8,500 nucleotides of DNA. Source: Myxococcota bacterium. Its GTDB lineage: Bacteria; Myxococcota; Polyangia; GCA-2747355; JAKLHH01. Location of the stretch: positions 1-8,500 of the forward strand of contig JAKLHH010000267.1 of the NCBI GenBank assembly GCA_022710245.1, in the 5' to 3' direction. Below are positions 1 through 6,587 of the stretch, piece by piece. Position 1 is the first letter of the stretch, and the number at the start of each line of letters is the position of its first letter. The notes beneath the pieces were generated by a model. It made no database searches, was not told the origin of the DNA, and worked only from the letters and a program-made list of their open reading frames with translations. Both the position numbers and the translations under genes were made by a program.

Positions 1-1082
1 ATCGGCACGCAGTACTTGCCGCCGAGCGAGAGCATCTTGATGCACTCATAATTCACGCCACCCGTCGACGCCGGGCAGGTGTCGTTGGCGCGGCACGGCG
101 CGAGGCAGGCGTACTCGAAGGTGTAGGGCGTGAGGAGATAGCAGTAGGCGTCCTTCTGGCAGGTGTCCACCGCGGCGATGGTGAAGGACGAGCCGCAAGC
201 GCCGCAGTCCTCGGGGCAGATCTGGCAGGTCTCGTCGGGCTTGTCGCACTTGCCGTTGCCGCAGGTCGAGGGGCAGTCGCCGCAGTCCTTGGGGCAGCCG
301 GTGCAGCTCTCGGTGCCGACGCAGATCCCGTCGCCGCACTTGGGCGCGGAGCTCTCGGTCCAGCCGTAGGCCACGCAGCCGTCGCAGAGCTCGCCCCCCG
401 CGGCCTTGTAGCAGTAGCCCTTGCGGTGCTTGCACTGGAGCTTGCCGTTGCCCGCGTCCTCGCACTTGGCGAACGGCGGGCAGGTCGTGCCCGTCTTGGT
501 GCACGACTTCCCGCAGTAGCCGGCGCCGTTGATGTCGGTGACGCAGAGGCTGTCCTCGCCGCACTGATCGTCGATCACGCAGGGGTGGCAGAAGTCGCGC
601 CTGCGGCACATCTTCTCCGCCTCGGGCTCGTCCGTCCCGACTCGGGTCATCGTGCAGCGGTAGCGCGGCGGGCAGTCCCGGTCCGACTTGCAGGCGTGCG
701 AGCAGTAGCGGCCTGCCGTGTTCGGCTGACCGAGGCACTTGAAGCCGATCGCGCAGACGTTGGCCGGCAGGGTGCAGTCGTAGCCGATCGTGTGCTCGCC
801 CGCGAGGTAGGTGCGTGGGTAGCAGGCGACCTTCTTCTTCTCGGGGATCTCGCCACAGTCATATGGCTTGCCGCCGATGCTGGGACAGTCGCTGAGCCGC
901 TTGCACTGCTTCGAGCAGATGCCGTCGACGCAGATGGCGGTGGTGCACTCGGAGTCGTCGCTGCACTCCGCCCCGTAGCCGCCCGGCGTCCGCGTTCCCT
1001 CGACGCCAGCGTCGGCGGGCTTGGTGTCATCCGAGCAGGCCGTCGCGAGCGCGGCCAGCAAGAGCAATAGGGTTACCTTCAT
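1..1082 (-). CDS. Cysteine-rich lipoprotein, partial (C-terminus outside window)
   Basis: The frame is open from an ATG at 1082 to the left edge, giving 360 codons with no stop. The N-terminus MKVTLLLLLAALATAC is a lipoprotein signal with Cys16 as the likely lipidated residue. The lipobox is relaxed, with Ala at -3. A GAGGA ribosome site (1094-1090) lies 7 nt upstream. The mature part is packed with short Cys-x(n)-Cys spacings, for example ECSDDSECTTAICVDGICSKQC near residues 40-61, an EGF/Dickkopf-like pattern frequent in myxobacterial surface proteins. Residues 249-296 hold two copies of a CG(D/N)GxC...CP(K/E)DCGxC motif. I see no catalytic domain. The cysteines probably form disulfides in an exported, surface or periplasmic protein. 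It is transcribed away from the IPT lipoprotein gene. The exact function is unknown; a binding or structural role is a guess. The frame choice is firm because overlapping alternatives give arginine-rich nonsense. Confidence 0.87.
   Translation of the reverse strand, partial: MKVTLLLLLAALATACSDDTKPADAGVEGTRTPGGYGAECSDDSECTTAICVDGICSKQCKRLSDCPSIGGKPYDCGEIPEKKKVACYPRTYLAGEHTIGYDCTLPANVCAIGFKCLGQPNTAGRYCSHACKSDRDCPPRYRCTMTRVGTDEPEAEKMCRRRDFCHPCVIDDQCGEDSLCVTDINGAGYCGKSCTKTGTTCPPFAKCEDAGNGKLQCKHRKGYCYKAAGGELCDGCVAYGWTESSAPKCGDGICVGTESCTGCPKDCGDCPSTCGNGKCDKPDETCQICPEDCGACGSSFTIAAVDTCQKDAYCYLLTPYTFEYACLAPCRANDTCPASTGGVNYECIKMLSLGGKYCVP
195..338 (-). repeat. Two tandem CG(D/N)GxC cysteine repeats inside the lipoprotein
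   Basis: Residues 249-270 start CGDGICVGTESC and end CPKDCGDC. Residues 274-296 start CGNGKCDKPDETC and end CPEDCGAC. Both fit C-G-(D/N)-G-x-C-x(4,5)-E-(S/T)-C-x2-C-P-x-D-C-G-x-C, with six cysteines per copy and a three-residue linker between copies. Motifs of this shape recur in surface proteins of myxobacteria and some archaea. The Asp/Asn-Gly positions could allow metal binding, but that is inference. Confidence 0.75.
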
Positions 1083-1126
1083 CTTCGAATCCTCGTGCGG
1101 GTCCCACCCGGAGCAACGCGATGGTA

Positions 1127-1139
1127 GCGGGTTTCCCGC
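1127..1139. repeat. Perfect 13-bp inverted repeat GCGGG-TTT-CCCGC
   Basis: Five-base arms flank a 3-bp centre. It lies 45-57 bp upstream of the minus-strand lipoprotein ATG, directly next to a weak minus-strand -10-like TACCAT (1126-1121). This position would suit an operator. No T-tract follows on either strand beyond the TTT centre, so a terminator is unlikely. Such short GC palindromes also arise by chance in DNA of this composition. Confidence 0.25.
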
Positions 1140-1210
1140 CCCGGCGCACCTGGTTCGTGCAGCAGACGAGACGCTGCCGTCGCGTCCGCGGTCCACGGGG
1201 CTGCGGGCCG

Positions 1211-1240
1211 TTGTGTGACCACGGTCGCGTGTGCCATGCT
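1211..1240 (+). promoter_or_regulatory. Candidate promoter for the IPT/TIG lipoprotein gene
   Basis: TTGTGT (1211-1216) and CATGCT (1235-1240) are separated by 18 bp, each matching the sigma70 consensus at three of six positions. Alone this is weak. The support is the near-identical box GGCCGTTG(T/C)GTG here (1206-1217) and before the next gene (2943-2954), followed at the same 18-bp spacing by a -10-like hexamer ending in CT. Confidence 0.3.
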
Positions 1241-1274
1241 GGCGACGACACCAGCGGCATCACGCCCAGCTAAC

Positions 1275-1280
1275 GGAGAG
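1275..1280 (+). promoter_or_regulatory. Ribosome binding site fixing the start at 1285
   Basis: GGAGAG lies 4 nt (GGAG core 6 nt) before ATG 1285. It decides against the upstream in-frame GTG at 1231, which has no such site and would put 18 charged and polar residues in front of the lipoprotein signal. Confidence 0.75.
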
Positions 1281-1284
1281 AAGC

Positions 1285-2904
1285 ATGCGTCTCCCGTCGC
1301 CCACCAGCCTCGCCTTCGCCTGCCTCGCGCTGCAGGCCTGCGCCGCCACCGACGGCCCGCCGACCCTGGTCGCCGGGCGCGAGGTCGCCTCCTCGAGCCG
1401 CGCACCGCGGGTGACCCGCATCCAGGATCTCGGCGCGCCCCGTCGCCTGCTCACAGGGGAGACGGTCAGCCTCGCCGGCGCCGACGGCGTCGGCGCGATC
1501 GGGGAGGTGCTCCTGATCAGCGGCGACGGCTTTGGCCGCCTGCCGCGCGTGCGCGTCGGCGGCCAGCTGGCAGAGGAGCTCGGTCGCACGGCCGGCGGCG
1601 GCATCCTGGTCCGCGTCCCCTGGGGCGCCCGCGTCGGCGAGCAGCGCATCGAGGTGATCAACGCGCAGGGCCGCAGCGGGCTCAGCTTCCCGATCCGCCG
1701 CTACGCGCTCGCGACCGTGCCCTCGCGCGACACGGTCTTCGTCCTCGAGGTGGACCAGGGGGGCGTGCGCGTCCTCGGCAAGTCGCTCCGCCTCGCCAAC
1801 GCGCGGCAGGTCCGCTACTCCAGTGACGGCCAGATGGCGTACGTCGGCGGTCGTGACGAGGAGGGGCACCTGACCGTCAGCACCATCGACATGACCGCCC
1901 CGGGAGGCCCCAGGCTGCTCGACTCGAAGCGGATCCCTGGCGAGACCCTGGTCGCGCTGGCCGCCGCCGACAGCGCGCCCGTCGCGGCCGCGCTGAGCGA
2001 CACCAGCGTGGTCTTCTTCGACACGCGCGACCCGCGCGCGGCGGCGAGCTACCCCGCCCACCCGCTCCCCGAGGAGCTGAAGGAGGGGCTGGTCGCCGTC
2101 GAGATGGACCGCGAGGGCAAGCTCCTCGCCGCGCTCCTCGCGCCGGGCAACCAGGTCCGCCTCTACGACATCTCGCAGCCGGACACGCTGCGCAGCCTGG
2201 CCACCGCCCAGGTGCTGCCCAAGGCGCCGGCCTCCCTGGTTCGCGACATGCGCTTCTCCTCGGACTCGAGCACGCTCTGGGTCATCTCGGGTGACACGCT
2301 GGAGAGCGTCGCCAGCGGGCACGCGCCGCTCCGGCTGACCGTGATCCGGATCCAGGTCACCCAGCGCGCCCGCACCAAGAGCTTCGGCGTGCTCTCGCTC
2401 TGGCGCACGCTCGATGTCCCGCACAAGGCCGCGCCGGTGCAGCTGGTGGTGGCGAAGGGCCAGCCGACGGCCGACGGCGCCACCGTGCGCATCCCGCCGA
2501 AGAACGCCGGCGTCTTCATCACCGCCCACGACGCCTCGCTGCTGAAGCTCGCCAGCCTCCGCTTCGATCGGGCGAAGGGGCTGCGCCGGGCGGTCGACGT
2601 GCTCCGCAAGTCGACCGCGCTCGGCACGGTGGTCCGCACCGACCTCGACGGCAAGGGCGGTCCGCTCTTCGACTCGCCGAGCCTCCTCGGCTCGGTGGAC
2701 CTCACCTCCGACACGCAGCTGCTCCTGGTCGCCGGCGCCAAGGTCGAGGTGCGCCAGAAGCCCGCGGCGGTGCGGCTCGTCTACGGCGTCAGCAGCTCCC
2801 GCGTCTTCGGCAAGCCGGAGCCGCGGTTCATCCCGCTCGCCGAGGTGGACCCCGACTCGCTCGCTCGCCCGTTCCTCCTCGGCGAGGTCCGCATCCAGCC
2901 CTGA
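1285..2904 (+). CDS. IPT/TIG-domain lipoprotein with probable beta-propeller
   Basis: The product has 539 residues. MRLPSPTSLAFACLALQAC is a lipoprotein signal with lipobox LQAC (Cys19); Ala20 and Ala21 follow, so there is no Asp at +2 to suggest inner-membrane retention. Residues about 73-137 (GEVLLISGDGFGRLPRVRVG ... QRIEVINAQGRSGLSFPI) have the IPT/TIG immunoglobulin-like pattern: a strand, a GxGFG turn, and a terminal 'VxNxxGxS' strand. The following 350 or so residues contain recurring beta-strand blocks such as VRYSSDGQMAYVGG, VRLYDISQPDTL and MRFSSDSSTLWVISGDT, which look like YVTN/WD-type propeller blades. I see no catalytic motif. It is likely an envelope binding or scaffold protein. 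A 105-bp gap precedes the redox cluster on the same strand, so co-transcription is possible but unproven. IPT and lipoprotein calls are solid; the propeller is inferred from pattern alone. Confidence 0.87.
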   Translation: MRLPSPTSLAFACLALQACAATDGPPTLVAGREVASSSRAPRVTRIQDLGAPRRLLTGETVSLAGADGVGAIGEVLLISGDGFGRLPRVRVGGQLAEELGRTAGGGILVRVPWGARVGEQRIEVINAQGRSGLSFPIRRYALATVPSRDTVFVLEVDQGGVRVLGKSLRLANARQVRYSSDGQMAYVGGRDEEGHLTVSTIDMTAPGGPRLLDSKRIPGETLVALAAADSAPVAAALSDTSVVFFDTRDPRAAASYPAHPLPEELKEGLVAVEMDREGKLLAALLAPGNQVRLYDISQPDTLRSLATAQVLPKAPASLVRDMRFSSDSSTLWVISGDTLESVASGHAPLRLTVIRIQVTQRARTKSFGVLSLWRTLDVPHKAAPVQLVVAKGQPTADGATVRIPPKNAGVFITAHDASLLKLASLRFDRAKGLRRAVDVLRKSTALGTVVRTDLDGKGGPLFDSPSLLGSVDLTSDTQLLLVAGAKVEVRQKPAAVRLVYGVSSSRVFGKPEPRFIPLAEVDPDSLARPFLLGEVRIQP

Positions 2905-2947
2905 CGCACTCGTACCGGTGGGTGGGGCAGCGCCGCGCGGTCGGCCG

Positions 2948-2977
2948 TTGCGTGTGTCTGGCAGGAGCGGGTAGACT
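2948..2977 (+). promoter_or_regulatory. Candidate promoter for the thioredoxin/barrel cluster
   Basis: TTGCGT (2948-2953) is followed after 18 bp by TAGACT (2972-2977), which matches TATAAT at four of six positions. Transcription would begin near 2984, leaving a leader of about 26 nt that carries the GGAGAGG ribosome site (2996-3002) before ATG 3010. The same upstream box occurs before the preceding gene. Confidence 0.42.
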
Positions 2978-3009
2978 CCCGAAGGTCAACCTGCCGGAGA
3001 GGCCAGACG

Positions 3010-3744
3010 ATGAACCGGACCACCCTCCTCCTCGCCACCGTCGCGGCGCTGCTCGCTGGCTGCTCCGACAAGGGGACGCAGCCCGACACCACGCCAGCAG
3101 TGGACCAGCGCGTCTTCGACCTGATCGGCGGCACCGGCGACGGGCAGGTCACCTGCGGAGACAAGATCTACCCCTGCGGCCCGTACGGGACCAAGACGGG
3201 GGACGTGGCGGCCAACATGGAGTTCGTCGGGTTCCAGGATCCCAACGAGCAGTGCGCCACCCACAAGGACAAGGTCATCGATCAGGCCAACCTGACCAAG
3301 ATCTCCTTCAAGAGCTTCCACCAGGGCGGGAGCTCCTGCTCGCCGCGCAAGCTCCTCTGGGTGATCGTGTCGGCCGGCTGGTGCGGCCCCTGCCAGGAGG
3401 ACGTGAGCGCGGCGGAGAAGGAGTACGCGGCCGGCAACGTGGACTCCCGGCTCGCCATCCTCAACATCATGTTCGAGACGGGGGTGCCGGTCACCGCGAT
3501 CACCGAGGCCTTCACCCTGAAGTGGATCAACACCGTGGCCGGCACCAAGGAGAAGCCGAGCCAGAAGGTGACCTTCCCGGTCGTGATGGATCCCGAGTTC
3601 AAGATGGGCGCCTACTTCAGCAAGGCGGCGGTGCCCTTCAACATGCTGATCGACCTCTCGACCATGAAGATCTACTACCAGCAGGTCGGCGGCAACGCCA
3701 CCACCGTCGGGCCGAAGGTCCAGGCCTTCTTCCAGGGCACGTAG
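3010..3744 (+). CDS. Thioredoxin-fold lipoprotein with CGPC active site
   Basis: The product has 244 residues. The N-terminus MNRTTLLLATVAALLAGCSD is a textbook lipoprotein signal (lipobox LAGC, Cys18). GGAGAGG lies 7 nt before the ATG. A thioredoxin-like domain starts near residue 113 with a strand LLWVIVSAGWCGPC; Cys125 and Cys128 form the redox pair. The probable cis-proline is Pro209 in VPFNMLIDLS, as in TlpA/AhpC-type thioredoxins. Four further cysteines (49, 56, 82, 110) lie before the active site and could form structural disulfides. The segment between active site and cis-proline is long, with a helical insert as in the TlpA group. CGPC is the motif of cytoplasmic reductant thioredoxins, yet this protein is exported, so a thiol reductase or isomerase role in the envelope is likely. 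The electron donor is not visible. First gene of a three-gene cluster. Confidence 0.9.
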   Translation: MNRTTLLLATVAALLAGCSDKGTQPDTTPAVDQRVFDLIGGTGDGQVTCGDKIYPCGPYGTKTGDVAANMEFVGFQDPNEQCATHKDKVIDQANLTKISFKSFHQGGSSCSPRKLLWVIVSAGWCGPCQEDVSAAEKEYAAGNVDSRLAILNIMFETGVPVTAITEAFTLKWINTVAGTKEKPSQKVTFPVVMDPEFKMGAYFSKAAVPFNMLIDLSTMKIYYQQVGGNATTVGPKVQAFFQGT

Positions 3745-3752
3745 GAGTCCAG

Positions 3753-4229
3753 ATGCGCGCTCTCGCCTTCGCCCTCGCGCTCCTCTCGGCCACGCCTGCG
3801 CACGCGCAGGGCGGGCTGACCAACTTCACGGTCCGCGATCTCAACGGCAAGCACGTGCGGCTGACCGACTTCGGCAAGAGCGTGCTGCTGATGAGCTTCT
3901 GGGCGACCTGGTGCAAGCCCTGCCTGAACGAGCTCCGCCACCTCGACAAGCTCTACCAGAAGTACAAGGGCAAGGGCTTCGTCGTGCTGGCGATCTCGAT
4001 GGACGGTCCGGAGACCCAGGCGAGCGTGAAGCCGGTGGTGCAGAAGTACGGGCTCACCTTCCCGGTCGCGATCGACAAGGAGACCCGGGTGGTGAAGCTC
4101 TACAACGCCAAGCACGCGGCGCCGTTCTCGGTCCTCTTCCGACGCGGGAAGCTGGTCAAGACCCGCGAGAGCTTCCAGGTCAGTGACCTGCCAGCGATCG
4201 AGAAGGAGATCCAGGACCTCCTGCGCTGA
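3753..4229 (+). CDS. Secreted TlpA/ResA-like thioredoxin (CKPC)
   Basis: The product has 158 residues. MRALAFALALLSATPAHAQ is a Sec signal peptide with an AHA|Q cleavage site, giving a soluble periplasmic protein of about 139 residues, normal for a one-domain TlpA. Residues 24-38 (FTVRDLNGKHVRLTD) are the usual TlpA entry hairpin. FWATWCKPC carries the redox pair Cys54/Cys57, and AAPFSVLF carries cis-Pro124. KGFVVLAISMDGP and a 'VVQKYGLTFPVAIDKE' segment are standard for the family. AGGAG (3743-3747), overlapping the TAG of the preceding gene, sits 5 nt before the ATG, so the two genes are co-translated from one mRNA. Family members reduce disulfides in cytochrome c maturation or in specific envelope clients; no cytochrome gene is present here. 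A longer frame reaching back to 2922 is an artefact overlying the preceding gene. Confidence 0.92.
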   Translation: MRALAFALALLSATPAHAQGGLTNFTVRDLNGKHVRLTDFGKSVLLMSFWATWCKPCLNELRHLDKLYQKYKGKGFVVLAISMDGPETQASVKPVVQKYGLTFPVAIDKETRVVKLYNAKHAAPFSVLFRRGKLVKTRESFQVSDLPAIEKEIQDLLR

Positions 4230-4234
4230 CGATC

Positions 4235-5926
4235 GTGCTTCGTCTCCTCTTCGCGACGCTGCTCCTCCTCGGCGCGCTCCTGCCGCGCGCGGCGCAGGCC
4301 TACGACTTCAAGATCAAGGGGCGTGAGCTCAACCTGGCCGTGACGGAGAGCTTCCTCTACACGTACCACGCCTACACCGGTGACGCCGATCTGAGCGACG
4401 ACAAGTACCACCAGTTCACCAACGTCCTCGACGTCTCGCTCGGGCACAGAGACTTCCGCCTGGGAGCCCGCTTCGACCTGAACCTCTTCGCCGACACGCC
4501 GGCCCAGCGCCTCTGCGGCGCCCAGAACCTCTCCTGGTGCGGCAACCGCTACCTCAACAACTTCGTCCCCGAGCGCGTCTACGCCACGGTGGCGCGCCCC
4601 GAGTTCGACGTCACCCTCGGCGACTTCTACGTCTCGCTGGGCAAGGGCATCGCGCTCAACATCATCAAGATCGACCAGCTCGGGCAGGACACCACGCTCC
4701 GCGGCGGCAAGTTCCACCTCCACTACCGGGACCTCGAGGCGATCTTCCTCGGCGGCCAGGTGAACCCGCTCGACACCGACGAGGCGACCGGGATGCGGGC
4801 GCGCTGGAGGCAGGAGCCCATCCTCGGCGGCCGGCTCGAGTACCGCATCCTCGACAAGGTCATCGTGGGTGTCCACGCGATCTACAACGTCACCGAGGAT
4901 CCCAACAGCCAGGGCACGAACGTGGCGCGCACGGACAGCAACACGGTCGTCGGTGCTGGCATCGACGTGCCCAGCCTGTGGGACGGGCTGCTCGGCCTCT
5001 CGACGGAGGTCGACCTGCAGCGGACCATCAGCTCGAGCCAGGTCACGCTGGGACCGGACGCCGAGGGTGACCGGCCGACCGGCGTGGCGGCCTACGCGTC
5101 GGCGACGCTGCACTGGCGCAGCCTCACGGCGCTCGCGGAGCTCAAGTACTACGACGGCTATCGCCTCGCGGCGGCGAGCCCGAACGACGCACCGTACTCG
5201 CTGGTCTACAGCCAGCCGCCGACGCTGGAGCGAGACGGCAACGAGGTGGCCGACAACACCTCCGTCGGCGGCGGTCGCCTCAGGCTCGACTACAACTTCG
5301 GCGAGCTCCGCGGCGTCGAGCTCCTCGCCTTCGTCAACTACGGCTACTTCCACAACTGGGCCGCCGCCTCCCACGAGATCCACGATCCGTTCGGCGGGCT
5401 CGAGCTGCAGTGGGGCGAGGGGAAGGGGCACCTGAACGTCGGCGCTGGCGTGCGGCGGGAGTTCAACCGGGACAGGGACCAGATCTACCGGCAGGACATC
5501 CACGCGGAGCTCGACGCCGAGCAGTCGCTCGGCGGCAGGCACAGCCTGAAGCTCGGGGCCAACTACCAGCGGCGCGAGGCGCGTGACACCTTCAACGACT
5601 ACAACTGGAACGAGGCCGACGTGAGCCTCAGCTACAAGTGGTCACCCAGCCTCGCCCTCGGCGTCAGCTACGAGCGGCAGGATGATCCCCGGATCGTCTC
5701 CGGCCGCGAGGGCAACGACGACCCGACCAAGGGGCCGCTCCGCGACGCGCCGGTGCTGGGCGCGGCGAACTACCTCTCGGGCACCGCGCAGTGGTTCTTC
5801 ACCTCTGGCACCTACGTCGCGGTGCGCGCGGGCGGCAATCGCCCCGGCGTGAAGTGCATCAACGGCGTCTGCCGCTACTACCCGGGCTTCACCGGCGTCC
5901 AGGTCAGCGTGGTGGGCCGCTTCTGA
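4235..5926 (+). CDS. Outer-membrane beta-barrel protein (DUF6029-like)
   Basis: The product has 563 residues from a GTG start, 5 nt after the TlpA-like gene. MLRLLFATLLLLGALLPRAAQA|YDF is a clear Sec signal peptide. No good ribosome site precedes the GTG, so translation probably depends on reinitiation after the upstream stop. The mature protein is rich in alternating amphipathic strands with aromatic belts, such as YATVARPEFDVTLGDFYVSL and LLAFVNYGYFHNW, and ends in VSVVGRF, the terminal phenylalanine typical of Bam-assembled barrels. The segment GDFYVSLGKGIALNIIKIDQ followed by DTTLRGGKFHLHY resembles the DUF6029 group of barrels, a recall-based match that I hold loosely. Two close cysteine pairs occur: Cys94/Cys102 and Cys541/Cys546. 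The cargo or function is unknown. It could be a porin, a substrate-specific channel, or a surface anchor for the clustered lipoproteins. The 3' end overlaps the converging gene. Confidence 0.88.
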   Translation: MLRLLFATLLLLGALLPRAAQAYDFKIKGRELNLAVTESFLYTYHAYTGDADLSDDKYHQFTNVLDVSLGHRDFRLGARFDLNLFADTPAQRLCGAQNLSWCGNRYLNNFVPERVYATVARPEFDVTLGDFYVSLGKGIALNIIKIDQLGQDTTLRGGKFHLHYRDLEAIFLGGQVNPLDTDEATGMRARWRQEPILGGRLEYRILDKVIVGVHAIYNVTEDPNSQGTNVARTDSNTVVGAGIDVPSLWDGLLGLSTEVDLQRTISSSQVTLGPDAEGDRPTGVAAYASATLHWRSLTALAELKYYDGYRLAAASPNDAPYSLVYSQPPTLERDGNEVADNTSVGGGRLRLDYNFGELRGVELLAFVNYGYFHNWAAASHEIHDPFGGLELQWGEGKGHLNVGAGVRREFNRDRDQIYRQDIHAELDAEQSLGGRHSLKLGANYQRREARDTFNDYNWNEADVSLSYKWSPSLALGVSYERQDDPRIVSGREGNDDPTKGPLRDAPVLGAANYLSGTAQWFFTSGTYVAVRAGGNRPGVKCINGVCRYYPGFTGVQVSVVGRF

Positions 5927-6587
5927 ACGTCTCCTCGAGGCAGCGCGCGAGCGCACCAGTGATGACGCGCAGCCGGAGCACGAGCGCGGCCACCTCCAGC
6001 GCCTGCCCCGGATGACGCACGAGCGCACCGAGGCTCCCGCCTCGCGACCGGTCGAGGAGCTCCGGCAGCTGCTCGCTGACCCCGTCGAGGACCACCCGCA
6101 CGCTCAGGTAGGGCACGCCGAGCTCGCCGGCCACCCCCGCGATCGCGGCGGTCTCCATGTCCACCGCCAGGCCGCCCGCCCGCTCTCCACACGCCCGCTT
6201 GCTCGCCTCGTCGAGGAGCGGTCGCGAGACCGTGACCAGCGCGCCGGCCCGGTGCGCGAGCCCGAGCCGCGCCGCCGCGGAGGTGGCGGCCGCTGTCCAG
6301 GCGGGGTCGGGCGCGGGCGCGCTCCGTGGCGCGTCCTCGCCTCCGGCCAGCACCCGATCGCCGATCACCAGGGCGCCAGGCGCGAGGTCGTCGACGAGCG
6401 CTCCGCAGCAGCCGGTGGAGACGAGGAGCCGGGCACCGGGGGCGAGGCGGCGCGCAGACTCGGCCGCGCGCGCCGGCCCCATGCCCGTCGTGCTCAGGCG
6501 CGCCCCGAGTCGCTCGAGGCCGCGGAGCGGTCCCAGCTCCTGCTTCATGGCGGCGAGCACGAGCACTCCCGCCGCGGCCCTGCTCAT
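5904..6587 (-). CDS. Nucleoside phosphorylase/MTA-SAH nucleosidase family protein
   Basis: The product has 227 residues, a normal length for PNP_UDP_1 (PF01048) enzymes, which cleave the N-glycosidic bond of purine nucleosides. The N-terminal strand VLVLAAMKQELGPL is followed by GMGPARAAESARRL and STGCCGALVDDLAPGALVIG, the substrate-pocket region. LAVDMETAAIA places Glu145 at the ribose-binding position. RVVLDGVSEQLPE places Asp168 where the catalytic acid lies in MTA/SAH nucleosidases. The overall form, with a C-terminal helix pair after 'LPELL', resembles the smaller HpnG-type hopanoid phosphorylases and futalosine hydrolases; I cannot tell these apart from MTAN, and no hopanoid or menaquinone gene is in view. 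The start is set by the beta strand that an internal ATG at 6548 would remove. Its ATG overlaps the upstream stop as ATGA, so translation is coupled. The last 23 nt overlap the barrel gene. Confidence 0.85.
   Translation of the reverse strand: MSRAAAGVLVLAAMKQELGPLRGLERLGARLSTTGMGPARAAESARRLAPGARLLVSTGCCGALVDDLAPGALVIGDRVLAGGEDAPRSAPAPDPAWTAAATSAAARLGLAHRAGALVTVSRPLLDEASKRACGERAGGLAVDMETAAIAGVAGELGVPYLSVRVVLDGVSEQLPELLDRSRGGSLGALVRHPGQALEVAALVLRLRVITGALARCLEETFRSGPPR

Larger units (their letters stand above)
1083..1284. other. Divergent intergenic region
   Basis: These 202 bp separate two lipoprotein genes read in opposite directions, so both promoters must lie here unless transcription comes from further away. 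It holds a 13-bp perfect inverted repeat (1127-1139), a candidate plus-strand promoter (1211-1240) and the two ribosome sites. Short frames crossing it have no family resemblance and no ribosome site, and I do not call them. Confidence 0.6.

Noticed and set aside
46..738. 230-residue minus-strand open frame over the cysteine-rich lipoprotein
   Set aside because: It is out of frame with the lipoprotein and gives arginine-rich, low-complexity protein with no start signal. The lipoprotein frame has a signal peptide, a ribosome site and ordered cysteine motifs.
1127..1139. Inverted repeat as a transcription terminator
   Set aside because: It has five-base arms, is not followed by a T-tract on either strand, and lies upstream of both divergent genes rather than after a gene.
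1231..1284. Upstream GTG start for the IPT/TIG lipoprotein
   Set aside because: It would put charged residues before the lipoprotein signal and has no ribosome site. ATG 1285 has GGAG 6 nt upstream.
1270..2529. 419-residue open frame antisense to the IPT/TIG lipoprotein gene
   Set aside because: It is a high-GC antisense shadow: rich in Ala, Arg, Gly, Asp and Val, without any recognisable domain.
2922..4229. Apparent 435-residue fusion ending in the TlpA-like protein
   Set aside because: The first 277 codons read the lipoprotein thioredoxin gene in the wrong frame. ATG 3753 has a signal peptide and an AGGAG site, so the real gene starts there.
4100..5542. 480-residue open frame antisense to the barrel gene
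   Set aside because: It has repetitive Val/Glu/Arg composition without a fold pattern, and the opposite strand encodes a convincing signal peptide and barrel.
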